The notes: generated from the letters alone by a model not told the origin. Counted from the stretch's first letter, positions 1 to 11,120 are shown. The stretch: 64,000 nt of DNA from Flavobacteriales bacterium (GCA_020853105.1 JADYZM010000077.1:105686-169685), one strand, 5' to 3'. Translations and numbers: made by a program.

Positions 1-3000
1 TATTTTTTGATAACCAATCATTTTCTTCAGCAAATTCATCAATCCAAATTGACGGAAATGTTCAAATTAAAAATTTAACTATCTCGTCAAAAATAAATTT
101 TATTCTTTCTTCCGATATAAACTCAGAGATTGAAATTTACGGTTCTGTAAATATATCATCAATTTTTAACAATAAAATAAAATCAAAAATTAGATTAAAA
201 AGCAACGAGAGCGAAACAGTTGGTTTTGGTTGGTTTTTATGGTATTCTGATATTTATTTTGAAGGAACAGGAACTTATAAATTAATCAGTCCAATTCAAA
301 ACCATAACAATTCAATTAAACATATTAGCGGAACACTTGATTTGAATGGGTTTGATGTTTTATGCGGTTCTTTTATTTCCAATTCTACTAATAAAAAAGT
401 TCTAAAATCCGATAAATCAACAATTCTTGCATACAACAAGTGGGAAGTAAGCGAATCTAAAAATAGTTTTGACTTTTCTAAAACAACAATTTTTAGTGGA
501 GAAACTCCAGTGCCAGTTTTCAAAAAGAAACCCAATTATGAAATAATCTATTTGAATACAAATTCATCTACATTCAAAACCGTTTCAAATGGAGTAGTTT
601 CAACGGATACTGTATCTTGCGGTAACAATTGTGACGGTGTGTTAACAGTGGTGGCAAACACTACTTGTCCTACAGCTACAGTAGATTGGTTGCCTGGTTC
701 CGGAACAAATGACTATATAGGAGAGTGTATAACATGTCCAATACCTGGTCCAACAGTCCGAGATACCATATCTGGTCTTTGCCCTGGAGTTTATACAGCT
801 GTGATTAGAAACAATTGTGATGCAAGTGTTATTGCTCCCCAAGGACGTGTAGAAGGACACCCATCGATTGTTCCTATATTTGAGGATATTGTTGGAACAA
901 AATGTAAAGACACTTGCGATGGCTCTATAAATGTTGTTGTTACTGGAGCTAGTTTTGCAGTTTTTGATTATCAATGGTACCCCATGCCACCATTTACATT
1001 GGCAGACAATACCCCTGCGGTTACGGGTTTATGTGCAGGAAACTACTCACTGGAAGTAAAAGATGGGTTCGGTTGTATTGACACATTTGATTATGTGATT
1101 ACAGAACCGGATTATGTTTATCCAAATGTGACTATAACTAATATAAACTGTTTTAACGATTGTAGTGGTTCAGCAACTGCAAACCCGTATGGTGGAAATG
1201 GAGGTTATACCTATCAATGGTCGGCAAACGCTTTACCCAATGTGCTAACAAATGCAGGAATATCTAATTTATGTGTTGGTACATATACAGTTGATGTTCT
1301 TGATTCTAAAGGCTGTCCAGGTGATACATCTGTAACAATACAATCACCAGATTCGTTAACAATAACATCTTCTCAAATAAACGTAAGTTGTGGTGGCTAC
1401 TGCGATGCTTCTGCTTCTGCTACTGTTGTTTCGGGAGGGGTCGGTCCTTATACTCATAATTGGAGTACAGGTTTTTCTGAATCATTAAATGCAGGTCAGA
1501 CCTCTACTATTTCGAGTTTATGTGCAGGAACTTATACAGATTCTATCAGTGATGGTAATGGCTGTGATACTGTAATTACGTTTGTTATTACAGAACCTGA
1601 TACTTTGCTCACAAATACCTCAATAGCAGATGTAAAATGTTTTGGAGCATGTGATGGAACAGCTGCAACATATCCTTACAATGGTACTCCGCCTTATAAT
1701 TATTTGTGGTCTCCGGGTGGAGCAATAACAGACTCTATTTCAAGCCTCTGTCCTGGTCAGTATATTGTTAGAGTTAGAGACTCTAAAGGATGTGAAATTA
1801 GAGATACTGTTACAATCAATGAACCAACCTTATTAGTTGCAAACCCATCAACAATTCAAAACATGTCTTGTCCTGGAATATGCGATGGAGTAGCGACTTC
1901 CAATCCTATTGGCGGAACAAGTCCATACACATACAGTTGGAATAATGGAGATATTACCCAAACTACTACAACTGGTTTATGTGATGGCTATGTGGTTGTT
2001 ACAGTTACAGATTCTAATTTGTGTACTGCAACAGATAGTGTTTTGATAGTTGAGCCGCAACCAATGGTTTTAACCATGAATAGTTCAGATGTTAAATGTA
2101 ATACTGCATGTGATGGAACAGGAAGTGTTACAGTTACTGGAGGAACACCAAATTATACTTATATCTGGGTACCAGCACCTCCATTTGGTCAAGGAACAAG
2201 TTCTATTTCTGGATTATGCCCAAATACATACACTGTAACTGTAACAGATTCGGGTGGTTGTATTGCCAGTAATTCAATCACAATTGATGAACCCAATGCC
2301 CTTTCTATAAATATTTCAACGATAGACTTAAGATGTAACCAAGTGTGTCAAGGTTCTGCTACAGCCACTCCCCAAGGAGGTGTTTCCCCATATACAGTAT
2401 CTTGGGATGGTGGTCCTTATGTTGCTGTTTCTGGACCAAATACTTCAACTTCTAATCTTTGTGCAGGAGCTCATACTGTTTCAATCCGAGATGCAAATAA
2501 TTGTTTAACTACATTAAATTTTAATATCAATGAGCCCACAGCCCTTACAACGGTTTCAAGCACTACAGATTTAAGTTGTTTCGGCATTTGTAATGGCACA
2601 GCAACTACTAATCCTTCAGGTGGAACATCCCCCTATACATACAGTTGGAATACATTACCAATACCAAGAACTACACAATCAATTAATTCACTGTGTGCAG
2701 GGACTTATGTTGTAACAATTACTGATGACTCATTATGTACAACAACCGATACTGTTGTTGTTGCTGAGCCAACTCAGATTGATGCGAATGTTCAATTTAC
2801 CGATATTACTTGTAACAACCAAAATAATGGAACTGCAACATCACTTCCATTTGGTGGGACACCCGGATATACAATTGTTTGGAATACTGTTCCTGCTGGA
2901 GCTCCAATACCAGGAAACCCAATTTCAGGGTTATCTGCCGGACAATATTTTGTAACTGTAACAGACTCTAAAGGTTGTGTTGACAGAGACACAATTTCTA

Positions 3001-6000
3001 TTACAAATCCACTTTTGATTGATGTAAATGCATCTGCAATAAGTTCGAGCTGTCAAACCAATTGTGATGGTCAAGCAACAGCTAATCCAACTGGTGGAGT
3101 TGGAGGGTATTCATACTTGTGGTCAAGTGGAGATTTTACACAAACAACTACGGCAACTTTATGTCCAGGTAATTATACAGTTACTGTTACCGATTCAAAT
3201 GGTTGCTCAATTACAGACCAAGTAACTATTTCTCCATCAATTGTTATAAATATTATTACAGATACTGTTGGAATCAGTTGTAATGGAGCATGTGATGGAG
3301 AGGCAACTGCTTTTCCGAATGGTGGAGTTGCCCCTTATTCATATTCTTGGAACACCGTTCCACCCCAAAATACACAAATAGCAACAGGTTTATGCCCTGG
3401 AAATTATACGGTTATTGTAACCGACCAAACGGGGTGTATTGCTACCCAATCGGTTACAATGCCTGTAGATCCTAATGTACTTGTACCAAACGGGTCTTCA
3501 ACAAACGTTACTTGTTATGGACTAAACGATGGTACTATTACTTCAAGTCCTAGTGGTGGTGTTCCTCCATATACATTAACATACTCAGTTAGTCCACAAA
3601 CAGGTTTAGCACCTGGAACATATTGGGTTACAGTAACTGATGCAAATTCATGTAGTCAGACAGATACTTTAATAATTACACAACCCGATTCAATCGAATC
3701 TAATCCAACAATTGTAAATGTTAATTGTAATGGAAATTCAACGGGAAGCATCTCGCTAAATCCAACAGGTGGAGTGCCTGGTTATACCTATCTTTGGAAC
3801 GGAGGATTGGGTTCAAACTCTTCAATTTCCGGACTTAATGACGGGACCTATATAGTTGCTATCACTGATTCAAACGGTTGTTCAGTTTTGGATACTTTTA
3901 ATATTTCTGAACCTCAAATTTTTGCTTCTAACCCATATAATGTTCATGAAACTTGTTACGGAGCTTGTGATGGAATTGCAGGAATTATTTTAAGTGGCGG
4001 AACTCCCCCATATTCAACTAGTTGGTCAACAGTACCACCACAATCTACTGATACAATTACTGGATTGTGCCCTGGAAATTATTCAGTTATTTCAATTGAT
4101 TCTAATGGATGTTCAACTAATCAAACTATAACAATAAATGGAAACCAAGTTCTATCAGCGAATGTAACAGGAAGTTCAATTCAATGCAACGGGAATTGTA
4201 CAGGAACTGCAACTGCTACTCCATCTGGTGGAAGCGGCGGTTACACCTATATTTGGACAGCAATAGGTGGGTCTCCTATATCAAATCCTACTGGGGCATC
4301 TATTTCAAACCTGTGCCCGGATACTTATCAAGTTACAATTACCGATACTAGCGGATGTACAATTAATGGAAGTTATACTGTTAGCGATGTAGCAGTTTTA
4401 CAAGTAACACTAGATAGCACTAACATTACTTGTAACTCATTAAATGACGGTTCTGCAACTGCAACGCCAATTGGTGGAGTTTCTCCATATTCTTACTCAT
4501 GGACAGGTGGTAATTTACCTATTCCAACAACAACTTCATCTATTAGCAATTTAGTACCTGGTATTTATAGTATAACTGTTACCGATTCTAACGGTTGTTA
4601 TTTTAATGGAAACGTGAATATCGTTGAACCAGCTTTAATATCTACTAATGAAGTAATTATAAATGCAAATTGTGGTGCTACAGATGGCTCTATTACTGTA
4701 AATCCGACAGGTGGTACGCCTGGATATTCTCACTCATGGAGTACAGGTTCAATTTCAAACTCAATATCTAACTTATCAGCTGGTTTTTATACAGATACAA
4801 TATCTGATGCTGCTGGTTGTAGTCAAACTTTCACTTTTGCAGTAAGTAATCCAACGGGACCATCAGGTGTTGTTGTTACGGTTAATGATGCAACATGTTT
4901 TGGTTCATGCGATGGTTCTGCTAATGTGATTCCAATCGGTGGAACTCCTGCATATTCTTATGTATGGAATATTCCTGGAGAAACAGACTCAACAATCAGT
5001 GGATTATGTGCTGGAACATATAATTTAACAGTTACCGATGCTGCTAATTGTGTGCTTAATACGTTTGTTGTTATAGGACAAACTGATAGCATCATACTGA
5101 ATGTTAACAACTCAACTGTTTCATGTAATGGAAGTTGTGATGCTGTCGCTAATGTTGTTCCATCTGGAGGAACTGCTCCATACACATATTTATGGGCAGA
5201 CGGACAAACAACATCTTCTGTTTCTGGTCTGTGCTTTGGAGCATCAAGTGTTACAGTTACTGATGCAAACGGATGTCAAAAAGTGGAAAATTTTACAATT
5301 TCTAGTCCAAATGTATTGAGTGTTACTACTAATAATACTGATGTTGCATGTAACAGTGATACAAGTGGTACAGCAACTGTTATACCTGTAGGGGGAACTT
5401 CACCATATACTTATCAATGGGATGATCCGGCATCACAAAATACAGCTACAGCAACAGGGTTAGCTGCAGGAACTTACAATGTAACAGTAACTGATGCGAA
5501 TGGGTGTTTTACAAATGCTTCAGTTACAATAAACGAAAATAGTTTGATTGCTGCTAATGATACCGTAATAGATGCAAATTGTGGAAATAATGATGGATCT
5601 ATTACTCTTGCTCCATCTGGTGGTACATCTCCCTATTCCTATGTTTGGACATCAATGCCTGGGGTTACTGTTCCTAATGTAACAGGTTTAACAGCGGGTT
5701 CTTATACTGTAGAAATAACAGATTCAAATGGATGTATGCAGTCGTTTTTAATCCCTGTTAATAACACTAATGGACCAACAATTAATGTTTCTACTTCAGA
5801 TGCTACATGCGGAGGAAATTGTGATGGTTCAGCTACAGCTTCAGTAGTTTCCGGTACACCAAATTATTCGTATTTATGGACTGGCGGTGGGATTACAGGT
5901 CAAACCACTTCTTCAGTTTCTGGGCTTTGTGCTGATAGCTATACAATCCAAATTACTGATGGAAATGGATGTTCGACTGTTCAAACTGTTACGATTGGAG

Positions 6001-9000
6001 AAAACTCATTAATAACAGCTAATGTATCAACTATTGATGTTTCGTGTAGTGGAGGTTCAGATGGTTCTGCAATAGTTGTTCCTTCTGGTGGTGTTCCACC
6101 ATACTCATATTCTTGGAGTGGACCATGTGTTGCCCCTAATAATAATGCTGTAACTAATCTTTGTGCAGGAAATTATACTGTAACTATAACCGATTCAAAA
6201 GGATGCTCTTCCCCTATATCTGTTGTCATTGATGAGTCAAATGTATTGTCTGTTTCTGCCATTGCAAACAACAATACTTGTTTTGGACAAAATGACGGTT
6301 CGGCAACTGCAACTGCATCAGGTGGTACTGCTCCATACTCATATTTATGGTCAAACGGGTTGTCAACACCAACGGTAAGTGGACTATCTTCAGGAAATTA
6401 CTCTGTAACCGTCACAGATATAAATGGTTGTAGCACTACCACTAATGTTACAATTTTCAGTGGTAATGCTATTACAGCTACCTTTAATAGTACAAATGCT
6501 GCTTGTGGTTCTTGCGATGGAACTGCAACTATAAATGTTGATCCAGGCTCAGGACCATATAGTTATTTTTGGTTACCAACTGGTCAAACCGGACAAATTG
6601 CGAATAATCTTTGTCCCGGTTCTTACAACGTAGAAGTTACAAATATGTTTGGTTGTGAACAAACATTTACAGTTTTAATCAGTAACCCAAATGGACCATC
6701 TCTTTCAAGTGATTCAGATAGCACCCAGTGTTTTGGCTCTTGTGATGGTTCTGCTTGGACTGAAGTTTTGTCCGGAAATCCTAATTATATATATCAGTGG
6801 GATGATAATTTGTTGCAAGCATCTGATACAGCAACTGCGTTATGTGCTGGATTTTATAGTGTAGTTGTTCAAGATAGTGTTGGTTGTGTTACTGTTGATA
6901 CAGTTACTGTATATGAACCTACTGAAATTCAGGCAAATTTAACTAAAACACCAATTTCTTGTTTTGGTGTTTGCGATGCAACTGCAACTGTTAATCCAAC
7001 CGGTGGTGTTGGAATTTATACTGTTGTATGGAGTAATGGTGATACAGGTCTTACGGCATCAAATTTATGTTCAGGAAATCATTCAGTTACAATCACTGAT
7101 GGAAATAGTTGTCCTCTAGTGTATAATTTTACAATTAATTCTCCAACAGTTTTATCTTTATCGCTTTCATCAACTTCACCAACTTGTAATGCCGATTGTG
7201 ACGGTACTGCTTTAGTAACTGCTTCCGGAGGAACTGCACCATATATTTACTCTTGGAATTCAACGCCTGTTCAAACAAATTCGCTGGCAACTTCTCTTTG
7301 TGATGGTATTTATACAGTTACTGTTACAGACATCAGAGGTTGTGCCAATTCTGATTCAATTGCTGTTGTAAGTCCAACAATATTGTCAACGACTTCAACG
7401 GTTATTGATGCAAGTTGTAACGGACAAAATACCGGTAGTATAACAACAAATCCTACAGGTGGGATTCCACCTTATACCTATATTTGGAGTACAACCCCTA
7501 TCCAAACTGGACAAACTGCAACTTCATTAGCTGCAGGAATTTATAATGTTATTGTTGTAGATGCAAATGGTTGCACTGCATACGATACTCTAACCGTTAA
7601 TGAACCTAGTTCTTTAATTGACAGCTCTACTGTTATTGGTCCGAATTGTGGAGTATGTAACGGCTCAGCTACCGCAAATCCATCTGGAGGTGTTGGTCCA
7701 TACGCCTATTTGTGGGGAAATGGAGATACTACTCAAACCACATCAACTGGTTTATGTGCAGGCACTATTAGTTTGCAAATAACTGACTTAGGTACAGGAT
7801 GCTCTTCTCAGTTTACTGTTATTGTGAATAGTGTAAATGGACCAAACTTAAATTTATCTAAAACTGATGAAACTTGCCCAGGATTGTGTAATGGTTCAAT
7901 TTTAGTTTCCGCATCAGGGGGTAATGCTCCTTTTTCATATTCTTGGTCTCCAACTGGAGGAACTGATTCTTTAGCAATTGGTCTTTGTTCTAATTTTTAT
8001 ACGGTTACTGTAACTGATTCAATGAATTGTGTGTCAACTGATACAATTTCAATTAATTCAAATGGTTTAAATTTATCAATATCAAACATAATACCTGAAA
8101 GTTGCGTTAACTCTTGCGATGGTAGTGCCACAGTTGTTGTAAGCAATGGTGTATTGCCTTTCACATATATGTGGAATCCAATTGGAGGAAACAACAGCAC
8201 TGCTATTAATTTGTGTTCAGGAAACTATACAGTAACAGTTACTGATAGTTTAAACTGTTCAGATTCTATTAGCACAGTAATAACTAGCCCAACAACATTT
8301 GATGCAACAATTAATGTGTTAAGTCAAATTTCTTGTTATTCAAGTTGTGATGCATCTTTGTCTGTATCCCCTATAGGAGGAACTCCTCCATTTACATACT
8401 TATGGAGCAATGGACAAACATCATCAAGCATTTCTAATCTTTGCGTTGGAACTTATTGGGTTGAAGTTTCCGATGCCGGAAACTGTTCGGTTTTTGATAC
8501 AATCACAATTTCAGAACCAAGCCAAATAGTTGCTAATGAAGTGTTAATTAATCCTGCTTGTAATGTTTGTGATGGACAAATTCAACTAAATCCATCTGGA
8601 GGAACAGGTCCATACCAATATTTGTGGAGTTCTCCATTATCTCCTCAAAACACATCAACTGTAATTAATTTGTGTGCAGGAGTTTATGAAGTTGAAATTA
8701 CTGATAATACAAATTGTTCAACTACTTTTATTTTTGCTTTAAGTAATACAAATGCTCCAGATCCAAATGTAACAGTAACAAATCCATCTTGTTTTAATAC
8801 TTGTGATGGGTCATTAGTTTCTTCACCAATTGGTGGTGTTTCTCCATACACGTATGTTTGGTCTCCAAATGCGACACCAAATAGTCTTTTTGGAAATGCT
8901 ATAACTAATTTATGCCCAGATGTGTTTACGTTAAATGTAACCGATTCAGTTGGCTGTGTTGGTGTTGCTATTGATACTATTATTGCTACACCACAATTAT

Positions 9001-10184
9001 TTGCAAACATAACATCATCAAATGTTACTTGTTTTGGATTTAATGATGGATGGGCATCAGTAACTCCAACGGGTGGTACAGCCCCATATAATATTGCTGT
9101 TTGGAATCCTGGAGGAACTTCCGATTCTATATCTTCTTTGACACCTGGAACTTATATAGTTTCTATAACTGATAACAATGGATGTACTGTACAAGATTCT
9201 ACAATAATTACTGAACCTACCGCAATTTCAGCATCTTCTACAGTAACAGATGCTAGTTGCTCAAGCGTTTGTAATGGTCAAATTGCTGTAACTGCTTCAG
9301 GTGGAGTTGGGGGATATTCGTATAGTTGGTCTCCAAGTGGACAAATTACCAGTGTAGCAACTAATCTTTGTTTTGGAAGCCATCAAATATCTATAACTGA
9401 TGCTAATGGCTGTATGTTAATACAAAATATTAATGTAGGCTCATCTGATACAATAGTGGCTTTTGCAGGAAATGATACTTCAATCTGTGAAGATAATTCT
9501 ATTCTACTTCAAGGAATAACAACCGGAAATGCTACTGGCGTTGAATGGTTTGCACTTCCATCAATGAACTCAATTGGAGTTGCTGATACTATTACTGTTC
9601 AATCTGCAGTTCCAGGAACTTTTTGCTATGTATTTGCCGCCTACGGTGCTTGTAATGATTATGATACAGTTTGTGTAACATTTAATGCTAAACCTACTGT
9701 TAATGCTGGTATTGATATTACAATAATAGAAGGAACTAGTGGACAATTAACCGCTACAGGCGGAGGAAGTTATGTATGGACACCTTCATTAGGGTTAAGC
9801 GATACGACAATTGCGAATCCAATTGCAACACCTGAAGAAACTACAACTTATACTGTTACAGTAACATCTTCTGACGGCTGCTCTGCTTCTGACCAGGTTA
9901 CAGTTATTGTTATTCCAACAATTCAATTCCCTGATGGAATTACTCCAAATGGCGATGGTAAAAATGATACTTGGGTAATTGATTATATTGATCAATATCC
10001 AAATCATGTGGTTGAAATTTATAACAGATGGGGCGAGTTGTTGTATCGTTCTACAGCTTACAAAAATGACTGGGACGGAAAATACAACGGAGAAAACTTA
10101 CCTATTGGTACCTACTATTATGTAATTGAACTTAATGATGGTAAAACAAAACCATTTACTGGACCAATAACTGTATTAAGGTAA
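1..10184 (+). CDS. Giant SprB-repeat adhesin with T9SS type B sorting domain (5' end outside window)
   Basis: The frame is open from base 3 to the stop, so the gene begins left of the window and at least 3393 residues are present; the first internal ATG (342) is not a convincing start. The first ~200 residues are beta-rich and lack the repeats. Then come about 38 units of ~77 residues with the pattern SCxxxCDGxATxxPxGG..PYxYxW..GLCxGxYxVxVTDxxGC, which I recognise as SprB repeats. After them are an Ig/PKD-like part and a final ~85 residues (FPDGITPNGDGKNDTW, YNRWGELLY) matching the gliding-motility-associated C-terminal domain, the T9SS type B signal. Known family role: large surface adhesins exported by T9SS; SprB of Flavobacterium johnsoniae is moved along the cell during gliding. 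The PorP/SprF gene starts 12 bases downstream, the usual partner arrangement. Adhesin identity is firm; ligand and any role in gliding are inference. Confidence 0.92.
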   Translation, partial: FFDNQSFSSANSSIQIDGNVQIKNLTISSKINFILSSDINSEIEIYGSVNISSIFNNKIKSKIRLKSNESETVGFGWFLWYSDIYFEGTGTYKLISPIQNHNNSIKHISGTLDLNGFDVLCGSFISNSTNKKVLKSDKSTILAYNKWEVSESKNSFDFSKTTIFSGETPVPVFKKKPNYEIIYLNTNSSTFKTVSNGVVSTDTVSCGNNCDGVLTVVANTTCPTATVDWLPGSGTNDYIGECITCPIPGPTVRDTISGLCPGVYTAVIRNNCDASVIAPQGRVEGHPSIVPIFEDIVGTKCKDTCDGSINVVVTGASFAVFDYQWYPMPPFTLADNTPAVTGLCAGNYSLEVKDGFGCIDTFDYVITEPDYVYPNVTITNINCFNDCSGSATANPYGGNGGYTYQWSANALPNVLTNAGISNLCVGTYTVDVLDSKGCPGDTSVTIQSPDSLTITSSQINVSCGGYCDASASATVVSGGVGPYTHNWSTGFSESLNAGQTSTISSLCAGTYTDSISDGNGCDTVITFVITEPDTLLTNTSIADVKCFGACDGTAATYPYNGTPPYNYLWSPGGAITDSISSLCPGQYIVRVRDSKGCEIRDTVTINEPTLLVANPSTIQNMSCPGICDGVATSNPIGGTSPYTYSWNNGDITQTTTTGLCDGYVVVTVTDSNLCTATDSVLIVEPQPMVLTMNSSDVKCNTACDGTGSVTVTGGTPNYTYIWVPAPPFGQGTSSISGLCPNTYTVTVTDSGGCIASNSITIDEPNALSINISTIDLRCNQVCQGSATATPQGGVSPYTVSWDGGPYVAVSGPNTSTSNLCAGAHTVSIRDANNCLTTLNFNINEPTALTTVSSTTDLSCFGICNGTATTNPSGGTSPYTYSWNTLPIPRTTQSINSLCAGTYVVTITDDSLCTTTDTVVVAEPTQIDANVQFTDITCNNQNNGTATSLPFGGTPGYTIVWNTVPAGAPIPGNPISGLSAGQYFVTVTDSKGCVDRDTISITNPLLIDVNASAISSSCQTNCDGQATANPTGGVGGYSYLWSSGDFTQTTTATLCPGNYTVTVTDSNGCSITDQVTISPSIVINIITDTVGISCNGACDGEATAFPNGGVAPYSYSWNTVPPQNTQIATGLCPGNYTVIVTDQTGCIATQSVTMPVDPNVLVPNGSSTNVTCYGLNDGTITSSPSGGVPPYTLTYSVSPQTGLAPGTYWVTVTDANSCSQTDTLIITQPDSIESNPTIVNVNCNGNSTGSISLNPTGGVPGYTYLWNGGLGSNSSISGLNDGTYIVAITDSNGCSVLDTFNISEPQIFASNPYNVHETCYGACDGIAGIILSGGTPPYSTSWSTVPPQSTDTITGLCPGNYSVISIDSNGCSTNQTITINGNQVLSANVTGSSIQCNGNCTGTATATPSGGSGGYTYIWTAIGGSPISNPTGASISNLCPDTYQVTITDTSGCTINGSYTVSDVAVLQVTLDSTNITCNSLNDGSATATPIGGVSPYSYSWTGGNLPIPTTTSSISNLVPGIYSITVTDSNGCYFNGNVNIVEPALISTNEVIINANCGATDGSITVNPTGGTPGYSHSWSTGSISNSISNLSAGFYTDTISDAAGCSQTFTFAVSNPTGPSGVVVTVNDATCFGSCDGSANVIPIGGTPAYSYVWNIPGETDSTISGLCAGTYNLTVTDAANCVLNTFVVIGQTDSIILNVNNSTVSCNGSCDAVANVVPSGGTAPYTYLWADGQTTSSVSGLCFGASSVTVTDANGCQKVENFTISSPNVLSVTTNNTDVACNSDTSGTATVIPVGGTSPYTYQWDDPASQNTATATGLAAGTYNVTVTDANGCFTNASVTINENSLIAANDTVIDANCGNNDGSITLAPSGGTSPYSYVWTSMPGVTVPNVTGLTAGSYTVEITDSNGCMQSFLIPVNNTNGPTINVSTSDATCGGNCDGSATASVVSGTPNYSYLWTGGGITGQTTSSVSGLCADSYTIQITDGNGCSTVQTVTIGENSLITANVSTIDVSCSGGSDGSAIVVPSGGVPPYSYSWSGPCVAPNNNAVTNLCAGNYTVTITDSKGCSSPISVVIDESNVLSVSAIANNNTCFGQNDGSATATASGGTAPYSYLWSNGLSTPTVSGLSSGNYSVTVTDINGCSTTTNVTIFSGNAITATFNSTNAACGSCDGTATINVDPGSGPYSYFWLPTGQTGQIANNLCPGSYNVEVTNMFGCEQTFTVLISNPNGPSLSSDSDSTQCFGSCDGSAWTEVLSGNPNYIYQWDDNLLQASDTATALCAGFYSVVVQDSVGCVTVDTVTVYEPTEIQANLTKTPISCFGVCDATATVNPTGGVGIYTVVWSNGDTGLTASNLCSGNHSVTITDGNSCPLVYNFTINSPTVLSLSLSSTSPTCNADCDGTALVTASGGTAPYIYSWNSTPVQTNSLATSLCDGIYTVTVTDIRGCANSDSIAVVSPTILSTTSTVIDASCNGQNTGSITTNPTGGIPPYTYIWSTTPIQTGQTATSLAAGIYNVIVVDANGCTAYDTLTVNEPSSLIDSSTVIGPNCGVCNGSATANPSGGVGPYAYLWGNGDTTQTTSTGLCAGTISLQITDLGTGCSSQFTVIVNSVNGPNLNLSKTDETCPGLCNGSILVSASGGNAPFSYSWSPTGGTDSLAIGLCSNFYTVTVTDSMNCVSTDTISINSNGLNLSISNIIPESCVNSCDGSATVVVSNGVLPFTYMWNPIGGNNSTAINLCSGNYTVTVTDSLNCSDSISTVITSPTTFDATINVLSQISCYSSCDASLSVSPIGGTPPFTYLWSNGQTSSSISNLCVGTYWVEVSDAGNCSVFDTITISEPSQIVANEVLINPACNVCDGQIQLNPSGGTGPYQYLWSSPLSPQNTSTVINLCAGVYEVEITDNTNCSTTFIFALSNTNAPDPNVTVTNPSCFNTCDGSLVSSPIGGVSPYTYVWSPNATPNSLFGNAITNLCPDVFTLNVTDSVGCVGVAIDTIIATPQLFANITSSNVTCFGFNDGWASVTPTGGTAPYNIAVWNPGGTSDSISSLTPGTYIVSITDNNGCTVQDSTIITEPTAISASSTVTDASCSSVCNGQIAVTASGGVGGYSYSWSPSGQITSVATNLCFGSHQISITDANGCMLIQNINVGSSDTIVAFAGNDTSICEDNSILLQGITTGNATGVEWFALPSMNSIGVADTITVQSAVPGTFCYVFAAYGACNDYDTVCVTFNAKPTVNAGIDITIIEGTSGQLTATGGGSYVWTPSLGLSDTTIANPIATPEETTTYTVTVTSSDGCSASDQVTVIVIPTIQFPDGITPNGDGKNDTWVIDYIDQYPNHVVEIYNRWGELLYRSTAYKNDWDGKYNGENLPIGTYYYVIELNDGKTKPFTGPITVLR
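607..9417 (+). repeat. Tandem array of about 38 SprB repeat units
   Basis: Protein-level tandem repeats averaging ~232 bases per unit inside the adhesin gene. Units are diverged, with no two adjacent copies identical, so the array looks old. First and last cysteines of each unit are conserved. The two middle cysteines (second Cys of CxxxC and the Cys of GLCxG) are either both present or both absent, with one exception. Confidence 0.9.
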
Positions 10185-10196
10185 AAGATAATTGCT

Positions 10197-11117
10197 ATGA
10201 AAAAAATAGTTTATATAACATTCTTAGTTTTAGTGTCTAAAGTAGTTACAGGTCAACAATTACCTCATTTTAGTCAATACTATTTGAATGATTATTTAAT
10301 TAACCCTGCTATTTCAGGAGCTCGTCCCTACTTCGAGGCAAAATCTGCTCACAGGTACCAATGGGAGGGAATTACAGATGCACCTCGAACTTATACTTTA
10401 AGTATTAATGGTCCGACAAGAAATCAAAAAATGGGTTTAGGTGGCTATTTATTTACGGATAATGTTGGTCCAACTAGAAGAACTGGAGTTAATTTAACTT
10501 ATGCCTACCACATAAAAGTTTCCGAAAAATTAAAATTAGGAATGGGACTTTCAGCTGGTATTATTCAATTTATGATTGATGGCTCAAAAATCACACTTCG
10601 CGAATCAGATGATGATATCATAACAAATGGGGTTCAATCTGTACTATTACCTGATGCCGGCTTTGGGCTTTATTTGTACCATGAAAAGTACCACATTGGG
10701 TTTTCAGCCCCTCAGTTATTGAATAGTAGAGTAAATTTCTTTAATAGCGGCAGAAATCCAGAAGGCACACTACCAAGTCACTTTTTCTTTAGTGGAGGAT
10801 ATAAATTTAAGTTGTCTGATGAATTTGTATTAGAGCCTACTGTTTTTGCAAAATATATTAGTCCTGTTCCATTGCAAATAGAAGGTACGCTTCGAGTGAT
10901 ATACCAAGAAAAAATTTGGTTAGCAGGTACATATAGAGATAAGGATGCAATAACAGCTTCTATTGGCTATTTAATAAACAACTATTTTACAATTAGTTAT
11001 GCATTTGACTTCACAACAACTAATCTAAGAAATTATAGTGATGGAACTCACGAATTATTAGTTGGGGTTAGATTTCATGCAATAGGCAATAAACAGTCTG
11101 TACCTTCGATAAAATAA
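10197..11117 (+). CDS. PorP/SprF-family type IX secretion system membrane protein
   Basis: A 306-residue protein with an N-terminal signal peptide (MKKIVYITFLVLVSKVVTG) followed by QQLPHFSQYYLNDYLINPA, the characteristic start of PorP/SprF proteins, then beta strands typical of an outer-membrane barrel. Family members lie beside, and are needed for export or attachment of, T9SS type B substrates; SprF is required for SprB secretion in F. johnsoniae. The gene begins 12 bases after the adhesin stop, so the two are almost certainly co-transcribed and this protein probably serves that adhesin. Its 3' end lies 3 bases from the convergent barrel gene, with no obvious terminator between them. Confidence 0.9.
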   Translation: MKKIVYITFLVLVSKVVTGQQLPHFSQYYLNDYLINPAISGARPYFEAKSAHRYQWEGITDAPRTYTLSINGPTRNQKMGLGGYLFTDNVGPTRRTGVNLTYAYHIKVSEKLKLGMGLSAGIIQFMIDGSKITLRESDDDIITNGVQSVLLPDAGFGLYLYHEKYHIGFSAPQLLNSRVNFFNSGRNPEGTLPSHFFFSGGYKFKLSDEFVLEPTVFAKYISPVPLQIEGTLRVIYQEKIWLAGTYRDKDAITASIGYLINNYFTISYAFDFTTTNLRNYSDGTHELLVGVRFHAIGNKQSVPSIK

Positions 11118-11120
11118 AAG

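Noticed and set aside
8684..9010. Antisense ORFs inside the adhesin and other long genes (for example 642-974, 5101-5319, 9795-10007)
   Set aside because: They are shadows of the repeat coding frame, with no start context, domains or independent conservation signals.
607..9417. Repetitive DNA resembling a repeat array or CRISPR
   Set aside because: Periodicity is at protein level (~77 residues) with diverged DNA and one continuous frame; no short identical repeats with spacers.
342..10184. ATG at 342 as the start of the adhesin
   Set aside because: The frame is open and protein-like back to base 3 and no signal peptide follows this ATG; the true start is outside the window.
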